Counted from the first letter of the stretch, positions 36,787-46,947 are shown. The stretch: DNA of 64,000 nucleotides from Nocardioides donggukensis (GCF_014842875.1 NZ_JACYXZ010000002.1:558001-622000), one strand, 5' to 3'. The notes: generated by a model from the sequence alone, not told the origin. A program made the numbers and translations.

Positions 36787-37866
36787 ATGGATCTGCTGCT
36801 CGTCGGCGCCGGCCACGCCCACCTCTACGTGGTCAAGCACGCCGCGGAGCTCCTGGCCGCGGGCTACCGCGTGACGCTGCTGTCCCCGCGCACCTTCCAC
36901 TACAGCGGCGTCGCCTCGGCCGCCGCCGCCGGTGAGCTCCCCGCCGACACCGGGCGGATCGACGTCGCGGCGCTCGCCGGTCATGCCGGAGTCGAGCACC
37001 ACGACGGGGTGCTCGCGGACCTCGACCTGGAGACGCGGACGGCGAGAGCCGGCGACGGGACCGAGCTCACCTACGACGTCATCTCCCTCAACATCGGCAG
37101 CGTCGTCGCTCCACCCGACATGACCGTCGACGACGCCGTGCTCCGGGTGAAGCCGCTCAGCGCGCTGGAGAGCCTCGGGGCCCACCTCGCCGACCCCCGG
37201 CTCCGAGGAGCGGCGCGGGTCACCGTCGTGGGCGGCGGCTCCAGCGGCGTCGAGCTCGCCGCTCAGCTGGCCTGCCACCCGGCGGTGTCCCAGGTGCGGC
37301 TGGTCGAGGCCGGTCGACGGCTGACCCCGGAGCTCCCGGAGGGCGCCGGCAGGCGGCTGGAGCGCCTGATGGGCAAGCGGGGCGTCGAGGTCCGCACCGG
37401 CTGCGCGATCACCCACCTCGGCGAGCGGGTGGCCCGCCGCACCGACGGCTCCGAGCTCGACCACGACCTCGCGATCCTCGCCACCGGCCTCGCGGCGCCG
37501 CCTCTGGTCGAGGAGCTCGACCTCGGCAGTCGCAACGGCATCCCGGTGCGCGCGACCCTGCTGCACCGTGCCCACGACGACCTGTACGCCGCCGGGGACT
37601 GCGCGCACTTCCTCCCGCGGCGACTCCCCCGGGTCGGCGTCCACGGCGTCCGCCAGGGACCGGTGCTGCACGCCAGCCTGCTCGCGCGTCGGGCCGGCGA
37701 CCCGCTGCCGACGTACCAGCCGCAGGCCAAGGCCCTCGCGGTGCTCGACCTCGGTCAGGGCCTCGGCCTCGCCGCACGCGGCGACCGGTGGTGGCTGGGC
37801 CGTTCCGCGCTCTGGCTCAAGCGCCGGATCGACCGCCGTTGGCTGGCGCGCTACCGGACGACATGA
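36787..37866 (+). CDS. FAD/NAD(P)-dependent oxidoreductase (NDH-2-like)
   Basis: 359 residues from ATG 36787; a longer frame reads back through the tRNA-Val gene. It has a two-dinucleotide-domain flavoprotein fold: N-terminal LLLVGAGHAHLYVV for FAD, VTVVGGGSSGVELAA (about 143-157) for NAD(P)H and YAAGDCAHF (about 264-272) for the flavin. The GAGHAH start resembles the pyridine-nucleotide oxidoreductases related to the domain fused to selenide-water dikinase. No membrane anchor is obvious. The electron acceptor is unknown. Confidence 0.82.
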   Translation: MDLLLVGAGHAHLYVVKHAAELLAAGYRVTLLSPRTFHYSGVASAAAAGELPADTGRIDVAALAGHAGVEHHDGVLADLDLETRTARAGDGTELTYDVISLNIGSVVAPPDMTVDDAVLRVKPLSALESLGAHLADPRLRGAARVTVVGGGSSGVELAAQLACHPAVSQVRLVEAGRRLTPELPEGAGRRLERLMGKRGVEVRTGCAITHLGERVARRTDGSELDHDLAILATGLAAPPLVEELDLGSRNGIPVRATLLHRAHDDLYAAGDCAHFLPRRLPRVGVHGVRQGPVLHASLLARRAGDPLPTYQPQAKALAVLDLGQGLGLAARGDRWWLGRSALWLKRRIDRRWLARYRTT

Positions 37867-37879
37867 GCCGAGGCCCCCG

Positions 37880-38971
37880 CTAGTCGTCCTCGTCGACGGT
37901 GGTGTCCTCGTTGTGGGTCCCTGGCCGCGGCGCCCACGGCAGCTCCTTGGCCGGGCGTACGACGATCAGCCGGTCACCGCGCGCCAGCTGGGTCACGACC
38001 GGGTCGAAGTAGCGGTAGACCTTCTCGTCCCGCACCACCGAGATCACCTGGTCCGGCAGCGACTGGGGCTGCTTGCCGACCTCGGTGACCAGCAGGTCGC
38101 GCTCGGCGACCTCGAGCCCGGTGCCGTAGGTGAGCAGGTCCTCCATCACCTCGCCCAGCGTCGGCGACACCGAGGAGAGCCCGAGCAGCCGGCCGACCGC
38201 CTCGCTGGAGGTGACCACCGCGTCGGCACCGCTCTGGCGCACCAGCGGCACGTTGTCCTGCTCGCGGACCGCCGCCACGATGTAGGCGTCCGGGTTGACC
38301 TGCCGCACAGTGAGGGTGGCCAGGATCGTGGAGTCGTCGCGGTCGGTGGTGATGATCACCTGGTTCGCGCGCTGGATGCCGGCCCGGCGCAGCACCTGCC
38401 GGCCGGTCGCGTCGCCGGTGACGACGGCGAGGCCGTCCTCGTGCGCGTCGTCGAGCGCCGCCGGGTTGGGGTCGACCACGACGATCGACTCCTTGCGCAG
38501 GCCGTTCTGCAGCAGCGTGCCGACGGCCGCCCGGCCCTTCGTGCCGTAGCCGATGACGACGACGTGCTCATCCATGTACTTCCTCCATCTGGCGACCCGG
38601 AACATCTCCCGCCCCTGCGAGGCGAGCACCTCGAGCGTGGTGCCGATCAGCAGCACCAGGAAGCCGATCCTGGCCGGGGTGACCACGAACGCGTTGATCA
38701 GCCGCGCCCGCTCGGTGACCGGTGCGATGTCGCCGTAGCCGGTCGTGCTCAGCGTGACCGTCGTGTAGTAGACGGCGTCCAGGAAGTCGACCTCGTTGGT
38801 CGGGTCGCTGTTGTCGTTGTAGCCGTCGGCGTCGAGCCAGACGATCAGCACCACCGTGACGATGATCCCCAGCGCCAGCAGCACGCGTCGGCCCAGCTGC
38901 CACCACGGCGAGTGCTGTGCCTCCGGCAGCGCGATCCGCTCGAAGGCGGACGGACGGGTCTCCTCGGCCAC
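37880..38971 (-). CDS. Potassium channel with RCK (TrkA-N) domain
   Basis: 363 residues in an MthK-like layout: helix 1 (about 29-46), the pore loop with selectivity filter TTGYGD (76-81), helix 2 (about 100-115), a Rossmann RCK domain with GYGTKGRAAVG (141-151) and a TrkA-C-like tail. It should form a tetrameric K+ channel gated by a ligand bound to the RCK ring. The tail after residue 345 is acidic. The next gene on this strand is 2 nt away, so the two are probably co-transcribed. Confidence 0.9.
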   Translation of the reverse strand: MAEETRPSAFERIALPEAQHSPWWQLGRRVLLALGIIVTVVLIVWLDADGYNDNSDPTNEVDFLDAVYYTTVTLSTTGYGDIAPVTERARLINAFVVTPARIGFLVLLIGTTLEVLASQGREMFRVARWRKYMDEHVVVIGYGTKGRAAVGTLLQNGLRKESIVVVDPNPAALDDAHEDGLAVVTGDATGRQVLRRAGIQRANQVIITTDRDDSTILATLTVRQVNPDAYIVAAVREQDNVPLVRQSGADAVVTSSEAVGRLLGLSSVSPTLGEVMEDLLTYGTGLEVAERDLLVTEVGKQPQSLPDQVISVVRDEKVYRYFDPVVTQLARGDRLIVVRPAKELPWAPRPGTHNEDTTVDEDD

Positions 38972-38973
38972 GG

Positions 38974-39318
38974 CTAGCGGTCGACTTCGCCGAAGATCGC
39001 GACCCGGTCGTCCTCGGGCCCCTCGAGGCCCTCGGTCAGGATCGAGACGAAGCGAAACTGGTCGCCCTCCTCCGGACGCGGGGAGTTGCCGGCCCGCTGC
39101 CAGATCCCGCAGAGCCGGCCGTCGTCGGCGCCCTCGTGCTCGTCGACGCCGTCACCGACCAGGCACATCCGCTGGGTGCTCGACTCGTAGCTCTCCACGA
39201 CGCCGATGGTGCGCTCGGGGGTGTCCGGCCCGGCCACGACGCCCACGAGGTAGCCCCCGAGCAGGCAGAGACCCGCCCCCGCGAGGACGACCGGGGTCGG
39301 CAGGTTGACGTTTCCCAC
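38974..39318 (-). CDS. Membrane-anchored protein of unknown function
   Basis: 114 residues: one N-terminal helix (VVLAGAGLCLLGGYLVGVVA), then an extracytoplasmic stretch of about 80 residues with two cysteines (MCLVGDG and RLCGIWQ) that could form a disulfide. No family is recognised. The stop is 2 nt from the start of the K+ channel gene, which suggests a shared transcript and possibly an accessory role. Confidence 0.65.
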   Translation of the reverse strand: MGNVNLPTPVVLAGAGLCLLGGYLVGVVAGPDTPERTIGVVESYESSTQRMCLVGDGVDEHEGADDGRLCGIWQRAGNSPRPEEGDQFRFVSILTEGLEGPEDDRVAIFGEVDR

Positions 39319-39342
39319 GCGGAGAAGTGTGACACGCGGGGG

Positions 39343-40332
39343 TCAGCCCTTCTCGACTCCCCGGGGCGGTTGGCGCGGCGTGTACCGGTCGGCTATCCGC
39401 GCGGGCAGCACCCCGCTCAGCCGCCGCAGCAGCTCGGTGCGCGCCCGCTCGGTCGAGTTCTGCGGGAAGACCTCGTCGACGGCGGCGTTCAGCGCGGCAC
39501 CGATGAGCACCGCGATCGACACCACGTAGAGCCACAGCAGGACGGCGATCGGGGCGGCCAACGGTCCGTAGACCGAGGCCGACTCGGCGGCGGTGACGGT
39601 GAGGAACCACCGCAGCAGGTAGGAGCCGAAGATCCAGGCGACCAGGCTGAACGTCGCCCCCGGCAGGTTGTAGCGCCAGGCGGTCCGCACCGGCACCGAC
39701 ACGTGGTAGAGCGTCGCCAGGAAGCAGATGCAGAGCACGATGACGGTCGGCCAGTAGAGGTCGGCCAGGAAGTCGAGCCGCCCTGACAGCGCCGCGCCGA
39801 CCAGGCTCGGGCCGGCCACCACGAGCGGCAGCGTGATCACGCCCGTGACCAGCCCCATCACGTAGAGGCCGAAGGACAGGGCCCGGGTCTTGACGATCCC
39901 CCGGTGGCCGCCGAGGCCGTGCATGATCGTGATGGTGTCGACGAAGACGTTCAGCGCGCGCGACCCGGACCACAGCGCGAGGATGAAGCCGATCGAGATG
40001 ATGTCGAACCGGCCGCTCGAGAGCACGTCGTCCAGCGTCGGCACGATGATCTTGTCGACCGCGCTGTCGGTCAGCGCCTGGTTGGCCAGGTTGAGCACCG
40101 CCTGCCGGATCTCGATCACCTGGTCGTCGCTGAACCGCTCCCCCACGTAGCCGATCGCCCCGGCCAGCGCGAAGACCAGCGGCGGCATCGACAGCACCGC
40201 GAAGAACGCCGCCTCCGCGGCCAGCCCGGTCACCCGGTGCCGCATGCACGAGGCCACGGTGCGCACGATCAGCCGCCACAGGAGCCGGGCCGCCGTCCGG
40301 GCCAGCCCGTCACGCTCCCTGTCCGCGGCCAT
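39343..40332 (-). CDS. YihY/virulence factor BrkB family membrane protein
   Basis: 329 residues from ATG 40332; an upstream extension of this frame runs antisense to the acyl-CoA dehydrogenase gene. It has about six membrane helices and the family signature near the start (RHRVTGLAAEAAFFAVLSMPP) and in the fifth helix (YGPLAAPIAVLLWLYV). Members were once annotated as ribonuclease BN in error; the real function is unknown, with transport suspected. It diverges from the dehydrogenase gene with only 18 nt between the starts. Confidence 0.88.
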   Translation of the reverse strand: MAADRERDGLARTAARLLWRLIVRTVASCMRHRVTGLAAEAAFFAVLSMPPLVFALAGAIGYVGERFSDDQVIEIRQAVLNLANQALTDSAVDKIIVPTLDDVLSSGRFDIISIGFILALWSGSRALNVFVDTITIMHGLGGHRGIVKTRALSFGLYVMGLVTGVITLPLVVAGPSLVGAALSGRLDFLADLYWPTVIVLCICFLATLYHVSVPVRTAWRYNLPGATFSLVAWIFGSYLLRWFLTVTAAESASVYGPLAAPIAVLLWLYVVSIAVLIGAALNAAVDEVFPQNSTERARTELLRRLSGVLPARIADRYTPRQPPRGVEKG

Positions 40333-40350
40333 GGGGCCTACGGTATCGAC

Positions 40351-41979
40351 ATGGACACCGACTTCCGGGTAGCCACCAACCAGGCGCCGCCACTGGCCGG
40401 CCACAACGTCGTCACCGCCGACCGGGCCCTGGTCGAGGCGGTCGGTCGGCACGCCGAGCCGGCGGTCGTCGACGACCTCTCCGCCCTCGGCGAGGAGGCC
40501 GGCACCGCCGAGGCCCGCGAGCACGGGATGCTCGCCAACCGCTTCCACCCCGAGCTCACGCCGTACGACCGCTACGGCAACCGGATCGACGAGGTCGCCT
40601 TCCACCCGTCCTGGCACTGGCTGATGGAGCGGGCCGTCGGCCACGGCCTGGCCGCCACGCCGTGGGAGTCGGACTCCCCGCACGCCCACGTGCGCCGGGC
40701 GGCCGGGTTCCTCGCCTGGAGCCAGACCGAGCCCGGGCACGGCTGCCCGATCTCCATGACGTACGCCGCGGTGCCGGCGCTGCGTGCCGACGAGACGATT
40801 GCCAAGGAGTGGACCCCGCTGCTGGCGTCCACGACGTACGACCCCGGGCTGCGGCCGGCCGCCGACAAGCGCGGCGCGCTGGCCGGGATGGGGATGACCG
40901 AGAAGCAGGGCGGCTCCGACGTCCGCGCCAACCTCACCGAGGCCCGGCCCGCGGGCGACGGCGGCTACACGCTGCACGGACACAAGTGGTTCACCTCGGC
41001 GCCCATGAACGACGTGTTCCTCACCCTCGCCCAGGCCGAGGACGGGCTCACCTGCTTCGTGGTGCCCCGGGTGCTCGAGGACGGCACCCGCAACCGGCTC
41101 GACGTGGTCCGGCTCAAGGACAAGCTCGGCAACCGCTCCAACGCCTCCTCCGAGCTGGAGTTCCACGGCACCTGGGCGACGCGACTCGGGGACGAGGGCC
41201 GCGGCGTGCGCACGATCATCGAGATGGTCGCCGCCACCCGGCTCGACTGCGTGCTCGGCTCGGCCTCGCTGATGCGTCGGGCGCTGGCCGAGGCCTCGTG
41301 GCACGTGGCGCACCGCGCCGCCTTCGGCTCACCGCTCGCCGACAAGCCGCTCATGCAGAACGTCGTCGCCGACCTCGCCGTCGAGTCCGAGGCGGCCACC
41401 GCGCTCGCGATCCGGCTGGCGGCCGCCGTCGACGGCCGGGACGACCCGCACGAGGCCGCGCTGCGCCGGATCGCCCTGCCCCTGGCCAAGTTCTGGGTGT
41501 GCAAGCGCACCCCGGCCATGGTCGCCGAGGCGCTGGAGTGCCTGGGCGGCAACGGGTACGTCGAGGAGTCGGGGCTGCCGCTGCTCTTCCGCGAGTCGCC
41601 GCTGAACTCCGTGTGGGAGGGCTCGGGCAACGTCAACGCGCTCGACGTGCTCCGGGCGCTCGGCCGCGAGCCGGAGGTGCTGCAGGCCTGGATCACCGAG
41701 GTCGGTCAAGCCCGCGGCGCCGACCCGCGACTCGACCACGCGATCGACCGGGCGCTGGCGCTGCTCGGCGACGCCGGCGCTCTCGAGGTCGGCGCCCGGC
41801 GGCTGGCCGGCCAGATGGCCGCCTGCCTGCAGGGCGCGCTGCTGGTGCGCTTCGCGCCGCCCGAGGTGGCCGACGCGTTCTGCGCGAGCCGGCTCGACGG
41901 CGGCTATCAGGGGACGTTCGGCACCCTGCCGGGGGCGGACTTCCGGTCGATCGTCGAGCGGACCACCCCGGTCGTCTGA
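40351..41979 (+). CDS. Acyl-CoA dehydrogenase family protein (AidB-like)
   Basis: 542 residues from ATG 40351, almost the length of E. coli AidB. The AidB-specific N-terminal domain (about 1-180) includes NQAPPLAGHNVVTADRAL. The flavin-binding core follows: MGMTEKQGGSDVRAN (about 190-204), then WFTSAPM, and ALECLGGNGYVEESGLPLLFRESPLNS near 400-425 (cited as landmarks). AidB protects against alkylating damage in E. coli; acyl-CoA substrates are not proven. There is no clear ribosome-binding site, and the start is 18 nt from a divergent start. Confidence 0.88.
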   Translation: MDTDFRVATNQAPPLAGHNVVTADRALVEAVGRHAEPAVVDDLSALGEEAGTAEAREHGMLANRFHPELTPYDRYGNRIDEVAFHPSWHWLMERAVGHGLAATPWESDSPHAHVRRAAGFLAWSQTEPGHGCPISMTYAAVPALRADETIAKEWTPLLASTTYDPGLRPAADKRGALAGMGMTEKQGGSDVRANLTEARPAGDGGYTLHGHKWFTSAPMNDVFLTLAQAEDGLTCFVVPRVLEDGTRNRLDVVRLKDKLGNRSNASSELEFHGTWATRLGDEGRGVRTIIEMVAATRLDCVLGSASLMRRALAEASWHVAHRAAFGSPLADKPLMQNVVADLAVESEAATALAIRLAAAVDGRDDPHEAALRRIALPLAKFWVCKRTPAMVAEALECLGGNGYVEESGLPLLFRESPLNSVWEGSGNVNALDVLRALGREPEVLQAWITEVGQARGADPRLDHAIDRALALLGDAGALEVGARRLAGQMAACLQGALLVRFAPPEVADAFCASRLDGGYQGTFGTLPGADFRSIVERTTPVV

Positions 41980-42084
41980 CCGGTCGGACACGTCTGGACC
42001 GCTGCCGGTCGCGGGCGTTTCGTGCTTCCCGGGCGCCGAGACGCGCGCGTATCGTCGAGCACCAGGGGATGAGGGGGGATCATC

Positions 42085-42354
42085 ATGGGGAGCTCGAGCA
42101 CGATCTACACGATGGGGACGCTGCTCTCGCGGGCCGCGGAGGCCGGCACCGAGGTGCGGGTGCTGGTCGAGGGCTGCTGGCTCAGCGGGACGCCGGTCGC
42201 CCACGACGGGTACGGCGTGCTGCTGGAGACCGTCGACCACCAGCACTCACTCGTGCGGGTGGAGGCGATCAGTGCCGTCACCTACGCCCCGGCACCGTCC
42301 CGGCCGGTGCCCGCGCAGCGCCGGCCCGAGTGGGACGTCGCCCCGGCCATGTGA
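42085..42354 (+). CDS. Small protein of unknown function
   Basis: 89 residues. The middle (VRVLVEGCWLSGTPVAHDGYGVLLET followed by HQHSLVRVEAISAVTY, cited in parts) reads as a small five-stranded beta barrel of the Sm/SH3 type, by pattern only; the tail is Pro/Arg-rich. The start has GGGGGG at 42073-42078. A CCCCGG/CCGGGG hairpin overlaps the stop (42341-42360). It converges with the VOC gene. Confidence 0.6.
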   Translation: MGSSSTIYTMGTLLSRAAEAGTEVRVLVEGCWLSGTPVAHDGYGVLLETVDHQHSLVRVEAISAVTYAPAPSRPVPAQRRPEWDVAPAM

Positions 42355-42367
42355 CCGGGGGCCGGGC

Positions 42368-42742
42368 TCAGCCACGCATCTCCTCGACGGTGCGCGAGAG
42401 CAGGCAGAACTCGTTGCCCTCGGGGTCGCCGAGCACCACCCAGGAGACCTCGCTCCCCTGGCCCACGTCGACCGGCCGCGCACCCAGGGCGAGCAGCCGG
42501 TCCAGCTCCTCGCCGGTCGTCGTGCCCTCGGCGCGGAGGTCGAGGTGCAGTCGGTTCTTGACGGCCTTGCGCTCGGGCACCGCGAACACGTCGATGGTCG
42601 GCCACGAGCCGTCGGCCGCGCCGATGCTGATGCCGTCCTCGTCCTCCTCGACGACCTGCCAGCCGAGGGCCCGGCACCAGAAGTCGGCGACCACCCTGGG
42701 CTCGAGCGCGTCGATGACGATGGCCGCGAGCCGGCCGGTCAC
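42368..42742 (-). CDS. VOC family protein (glyoxalase/bleomycin-resistance fold)
   Basis: 124 residues from GTG 42742, which overlaps the glgC stop (GTGA). It is a single vicinal-oxygen-chelate domain with a beta-alpha-beta pattern ([23 protein letters not shown]) and a second half ending [15 protein letters not shown], the usual metal-site strand. The substrate is unknown. The link to glgC may simply reflect transcriptional coupling. Confidence 0.82.
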   Translation of the reverse strand: MTGRLAAIVIDALEPRVVADFWCRALGWQVVEEDEDGISIGAADGSWPTIDVFAVPERKAVKNRLHLDLRAEGTTTGEELDRLLALGARPVDVGQGSEVSWVVLGDPEGNEFCLLSRTVEEMRG

Positions 42743-43989
42743 GCGCCCGCGACGCCCTGGTTCTTGGACAGCACCGTGATCCCGTCCTCGACGACGTACC
42801 CGGCCGCCCGGTCGGCCTCGGGGTCGACGCCGATCTGCACGCCCGGGGGCACCTCGACGTACTTGTCGAGGATCGCGTTGCGGACCACGGCGCCCTCGCA
42901 GACCCGGACCCCGGACAGCAGCACCGAGCCGGTGACCTCGGCCCCCGACTTCACCCACACCCCCGGCGACAGCACGGAGTTGCTCAGCGAGCCACCGGAG
43001 ACCACCACGCCCGGCGACAGGATCGAGTTGTGCACGACCGGCTGCCGGCCGCCCTCCCCCTCGACCAGCTTGGCGGGAGGGTTCGGGCCGTAGTCGGTGT
43101 AGATCGGCCACGCGGAGTTGTAGAGGTTGAACGTCGGCAGCGGCGAGACCAGGTCCATGTGCGCGTCGTAGTAGGAGCGCATCGTCCCCACGTCGCGCCA
43201 GTAGTCCCGGTCGCGGTCGATCGAGCCGGCGACCTCGTTGTCCTTGAAGTCGTAGACGCCGGCGTCGCCCCGGGCCACGAACGACGGCATGATGTCGCCG
43301 CCCATGTCGTGGCGCGAGCCCTCCCGCTCGGCGTCGGCGGTGACCGCCTCCCGGAGGGCGACGGCGTCGAAGACGTAGTTGCCCATCGAGGCGAGCACCT
43401 CGTGCGGGGAGTCCGGCAGCCCGACCGGGTCGGTGGGCTTCTCGAGGAACGCGCGGATCCGGCTCGGGTCGTCCGGGTCGACGTCGATGACGCCGAACTG
43501 GTCGGCCAGGCCGATCGGCTGGCGGATCGCCGCGACGGTGGCGCCGCGGCCGGACTCGACGTGCGCCTCCACCATCTGCGCGAAGTCCATGCGGTAGACG
43601 TGGTCGGCGCCGACCACCACGACGATGTCGGGCCGCTCGTCGTTGAGCAGGTTCAGCGACTGGAAGATCGCATCGGCGCTGCCGAGGTACCAGCGCTTGC
43701 CCACCCGCTGCTGGGCCGGCACCGGGGTCACGTAGTTGCCGAGCAGCGTCGACATCCGCCAGGTGGTGGTGATGTGCCGGTCCAGGCTGTGCGACTTGTA
43801 CTGCGTGAGCACGACCACCTTGAGGTAGCCGGAGTTCACGACGTTCGACAGTGCGTAGTCGATCAGCCGGTACGTGCCGCCGAAGGGCACCGCCGGTTTG
43901 GCCCGGTCGGCGGTGAGCGGCATCAGGCGCTTCCCCTCCCCGCCGGCCAGCACGATCGTCAGGACCTTCTTGCGCGCAGCGGGTGACAT
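42739..43989 (-). CDS. glgC: Glucose-1-phosphate adenylyltransferase
   Basis: 416 residues that make ADP-glucose for glycogen and related glucans. The nucleotidyltransferase core has [25 protein letters not shown] (about 14-38, cited in part), [13 protein letters not shown] (about 110-122) and a left-handed beta-helix tail with repeated hexads. It diverges from glgA with 73 nt between the starts, so a shared control region is likely. Confidence 0.96.
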   Translation of the reverse strand: MSPAARKKVLTIVLAGGEGKRLMPLTADRAKPAVPFGGTYRLIDYALSNVVNSGYLKVVVLTQYKSHSLDRHITTTWRMSTLLGNYVTPVPAQQRVGKRWYLGSADAIFQSLNLLNDERPDIVVVVGADHVYRMDFAQMVEAHVESGRGATVAAIRQPIGLADQFGVIDVDPDDPSRIRAFLEKPTDPVGLPDSPHEVLASMGNYVFDAVALREAVTADAEREGSRHDMGGDIMPSFVARGDAGVYDFKDNEVAGSIDRDRDYWRDVGTMRSYYDAHMDLVSPLPTFNLYNSAWPIYTDYGPNPPAKLVEGEGGRQPVVHNSILSPGVVVSGGSLSNSVLSPGVWVKSGAEVTGSVLLSGVRVCEGAVVRNAILDKYVEVPPGVQIGVDPEADRAAGYVVEDGITVLSKNQGVAGA

Positions 43990-44062
43990 GTCACGAACCT
44001 AGCGAAGGTTCCGGCCCGCGGGCAGGGGGTGCGCCCAGGTCGAAGGGGAGTAGTTTCACCTC

Positions 44063-45250
44063 ATGCGCGTCGACATCCTCAGCCGTGAGTACCCGCCGGA
44101 GATCTACGGAGGGGCCGGGGTGCACGTCGCCGAGCTGGTCCGGGCGCTGCGGGCCCGTCCCGACGTCGACGCCCGGGTGCACGCCTTCGGCGCGGCCCGC
44201 GACGAGGCCGGCACCACGTCGTACGCCGAGCCGGCGGAGCTGGTGGACGCCAACGGGGCCCTGCGCACGCTGGGCGTCGACCTGGCCATGGCCCAGGCCT
44301 GCGCCGGCGCCGACGTCGTCCACTCCCACACCTGGTACGCCAACATGGGCGGCCACCTGGCCTCGCTGCTGCACGGTGTGCCGCACGTGGTCACCGCCCA
44401 CTCGCTGGAGCCGATGCGCCCGTGGAAGGCCGAGCAGCTCGGCGGTGGCTACGCCGTGTCCAGCTGGGCCGAGCGGACGGCGTACGAGGCGGCCGCGGCA
44501 GTGGTTGCGGTGAGCGGCGCCATGCGCGACGACGTGCTGCGCAGCTATCCCGACGTCGACCCGGGGCGCGTGCACGTGGTGCACAACGGCATCGACACCG
44601 AGCTGTGGTCGCCGGCCCCCGACCCCGACCGGGTCCGCGAGCTGGGTGTCGACCCGGACCGCCCGAGTGTGGTCTTCGTCGGCCGGATCACCCGTCAGAA
44701 GGGGCTCCCATTGTTCCTGCGCGCGGCGGCCGAGCTGCCGTCCGAGGTGCAGCTCGTGCTCTGCGCGGGCGCCCCGGACACCCGGGAGATCGAGGCCGAG
44801 GTGCGTGGCCTGGTCGACGGGCTGGCCGCCGCCCGGGACGGCGTCGTGTGGATCGACGAGATGCTGCCGCGGCGCGACGTGGTCGCCCTGCTCACCCAGG
44901 CCACGGTGTTCGCCTGCCCGTCGATCTACGAGCCCCTGGGCATCGTGAACCTCGAGGCGATGGCCTGCGAGACGGCCGTGGTGGCCACCGCGACGGGCGG
45001 CATCCCCGAGGTCGTGGTGGACGGCGAGACCGGCTGGCTGGTGCCGATCGAGCAGGCCACCGACGGCACCGGGACGCCGCTGGACCCCGAGCGCTACGTC
45101 GCCGACCTGGCCGCGGCACTGGTCGAGGCGGTCTCCGATCCCGACCGGGCCGCGGCGTACGGCCGGGCCGGACGGGACCGCGCCAGGTCCGCGTTCGGCT
45201 GGCCCGCGATCGCCGAGGAGACGATGCGGGTCTACCGCTCGCTCAGGTGA
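44063..45250 (+). CDS. glgA: Glycogen synthase / alpha-maltose-1-phosphate synthase (GT4)
   Basis: 395 residues, a GT4-family glucosyltransferase of the actinobacterial GlgA/GlgM type, much shorter than the GT5 synthase of E. coli. Landmarks are the N-terminal [31 protein letters not shown] in the linker and the nucleotide-binding [19 protein letters not shown] (about 291-309). In mycobacteria this protein uses ADP-glucose to make maltose 1-phosphate for GlgE. It pairs with the divergent glgC, and its end overlaps glyA by 8 nt. Confidence 0.93.
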   Translation: MRVDILSREYPPEIYGGAGVHVAELVRALRARPDVDARVHAFGAARDEAGTTSYAEPAELVDANGALRTLGVDLAMAQACAGADVVHSHTWYANMGGHLASLLHGVPHVVTAHSLEPMRPWKAEQLGGGYAVSSWAERTAYEAAAAVVAVSGAMRDDVLRSYPDVDPGRVHVVHNGIDTELWSPAPDPDRVRELGVDPDRPSVVFVGRITRQKGLPLFLRAAAELPSEVQLVLCAGAPDTREIEAEVRGLVDGLAAARDGVVWIDEMLPRRDVVALLTQATVFACPSIYEPLGIVNLEAMACETAVVATATGGIPEVVVDGETGWLVPIEQATDGTGTPLDPERYVADLAAALVEAVSDPDRAAAYGRAGRDRARSAFGWPAIAEETMRVYRSLR

Positions 45251-46685
45251 GCTCGAGCCCCGGGTAGAGCGGGTGCTTGTCGAGCATCTCGGCGGACGCC
45301 GCGCGGGTGCGGTCGGCGACCCCCTCCCCCAGCCGGTACGACGCCTTCGACGGCCCGCCCGCCTTCGTGGTCCCCGGCTCGGTGCCCTCGAGCACGTCCA
45401 CGACCAGCTCCGCGACCCGGTCGAACTCGTCGTGCCCGAAGCCACGCGTGGTCAGCGCCGGGGTGCCGAACCGGATGCCGGAGGTGTACCAGGCGCCGTT
45501 CGGGTCGGCCGGCACCGAGTTGCGGTTGGTGACCACGCCGGCCTCGAGGAGCGCGGACTCGGCCTGCCGGCCGGTGAGGCCGAACGAGGAGACGTCGAGC
45601 AGCACCAGGTGGTTGTCGGTGCCGCCCGTGACCAGGGTGGCGCCCCGGCTGGTGAAGCCCTCGGCCAGTGACTTCGCGTTGTCCGCGATCCGCTGGGCGT
45701 AGTCGGCGAAGGCGGGCTGGCGCGCCTCGGCCAGGGCCACCGCCTTGGCGGCCATCACGTGCGAGAGCGGACCGCCCAGGACCATCGGGCAGCCGCGGTC
45801 GACCGAGGGCGCGTACTCCTCCTGCGCCAGGACCAGGCCGCCGCGCGGACCCCGCAGCGACTTGTGGGTGGTGGTGGTGGTGACGTGCGCGAACGGGACC
45901 GGGTCCTCGTCACCGGTGAACACCTTGCCGGCCACCAGGCCGGCGAAGTGCGCCATGTCGACCATGAGCGTGGCACCGACCTCGTCGGCGATCTCGCGCA
46001 TCTTCGCGAAGTTCACCCGCCGCGGATAGGCGGAGTAGCCGGCGACGAGCACCAGCGGCTTGAACTCCTTGGCCTTGGCCCGCACCGCGTCGTAGTCGAG
46101 CAGCCCGGTCCCGGGGTCGGTGCCGTACTGCTGCTGGTGGAACATCTTGCCGCTGATGTTGGGCCGGAAGCCGTGGGTCAGGTGACCGCCGGCGTCCAGC
46201 GACATCCCGAGCAGCCGCTGGTTGCCGAACTCGCGGCGCAGCGTCTCCCAGTCCTCGTCGGAGAGCTCGTTGACGTTCTTCGCCGACAGTCGCTCCAGGG
46301 CGGGCCCCTCGATCCGGTGCGCCAGGATCGACCAGAAGGCGACCAGGTTGGCGTCGATCCCGGAGTGCGGCTGGGCATAGGCGTACGGCGCCCCGAACAG
46401 CTCGCGGGCGTGCTCGGCGGCCAACGACTCGACGGTGTCGACGTTCTGGCAGCCGGCGTAGAAGCGGTGACCGACCGTGCCCTCGGCGTACTTGTCGCTC
46501 AACCAGGTGCCCATTGTGAGCAGCACGGCCGGCGAGGCGTAGTTCTCGCTCGCGATCAGCTTGAGCGAGGAGCGCTGGTCGGCGAGCTCCTGGCGGGTGG
46601 CCTCGGCGATCCGCGGCTCGACCGAGCCGATCACCTCGAGGGCCTGGCTGTAGGCGGAGCTGATCAGTGCAGAGGTGTCGGTCAT
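45243..46685 (-). CDS. glyA: Serine hydroxymethyltransferase
   Basis: 480 residues from ATG 46685. PLP fold type I with the lysine motif [16 protein letters not shown], the N-terminal [13 protein letters not shown] and [12 protein letters not shown]. It is longer than the usual 415-430 because of an insertion of about 50 residues after position 110 ([22 protein letters not shown] and following), known from one actinobacterial SHMT branch. It interconverts serine and glycine with tetrahydrofolate. No folate- or glycine-type riboswitch was recognised upstream. Confidence 0.93.
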   Translation of the reverse strand: MTDTSALISSAYSQALEVIGSVEPRIAEATRQELADQRSSLKLIASENYASPAVLLTMGTWLSDKYAEGTVGHRFYAGCQNVDTVESLAAEHARELFGAPYAYAQPHSGIDANLVAFWSILAHRIEGPALERLSAKNVNELSDEDWETLRREFGNQRLLGMSLDAGGHLTHGFRPNISGKMFHQQQYGTDPGTGLLDYDAVRAKAKEFKPLVLVAGYSAYPRRVNFAKMREIADEVGATLMVDMAHFAGLVAGKVFTGDEDPVPFAHVTTTTTHKSLRGPRGGLVLAQEEYAPSVDRGCPMVLGGPLSHVMAAKAVALAEARQPAFADYAQRIADNAKSLAEGFTSRGATLVTGGTDNHLVLLDVSSFGLTGRQAESALLEAGVVTNRNSVPADPNGAWYTSGIRFGTPALTTRGFGHDEFDRVAELVVDVLEGTEPGTTKAGGPSKASYRLGEGVADRTRAASAEMLDKHPLYPGLELT

Positions 46686-46752
46686 GCCGCACAGACTAGT
46701 GACCTGGCCCACGGGGGCGCTGGCGGCCCCGCGTGCGGGCCGCCGACGGTCT

Positions 46753-46781
46753 CACATCACGGACACGCGTCCCACATCACG
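46753..46781 (+). promoter_or_regulatory. Direct repeats CACATCACG, 20 bp apart
   Basis: CACATCACG occurs at 46753-46761 and again at 46773-46781, exactly two helical turns apart. The pair lies 47 nt before the leader peptide of the sulfate assimilation operon and 67 nt from the divergent glyA start. The spacing suits cooperative binding of a regulator. Confidence 0.4.
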
Positions 46782-46827
46782 AGATCCGCGCTTGTGGGTG
46801 GGGCGTCCGCACCGTGAGACTGCTCCC

Positions 46828-46917
46828 ATGATCAGCGCCGCAACGCACACCTACCTCGTGGTCCGTCGCCACGTGGACTACGGGCGTACGCGCAGCATGA
46901 TCTGTTGGCCTCACTGA
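46828..46917 (+). CDS. Short leader peptide of the sulfur operon
   Basis: 29 residues from ATG 46828. The central RRHVD followed by a basic-hydrophobic stretch and a cysteine near the end (SMICWPH) matches the pattern of putative leader peptides found before sulfur and cysteine genes in actinobacteria. It would act in cis: ribosome stalling at the Cys codon when cysteine is scarce would change folding of the following hairpin. It is the only small frame in the 385-nt glyA-sulfite reductase gap with this pattern. Confidence 0.65.
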   Translation: MISAATHTYLVVRRHVDYGRTRSMICWPH

Positions 46918-46920
46918 CCA

Positions 46921-46947
46921 CCGGGCCCGAGCAACCCTCGGACCCGG
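46921..46947 (+). promoter_or_regulatory. Attenuator-type hairpin after the leader peptide
   Basis: CCGGGCCCGAG-CAACC-CTCGGACCCGG forms an 11-bp stem with one mismatch, starting 3 nt after the leader peptide stop. Its position fits a structure controlled by ribosome progress on the leader. No T-run follows, so it might act through Rho or by masking downstream sites; 124 nt separate it from the sulfite reductase start. Confidence 0.5.

Noticed and set aside
39343..41313. 656-codon minus-strand frame as one large membrane protein
   Set aside because: Only the last 329 codons match the YihY/BrkB family; the rest is antisense to the AidB-like gene and has low-complexity translation.
46686..46827. 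Glycine or folate riboswitch upstream of glyA
   Set aside because: No conserved aptamer core could be recognised on the minus strand; the region is better explained by promoters and the direct repeats.
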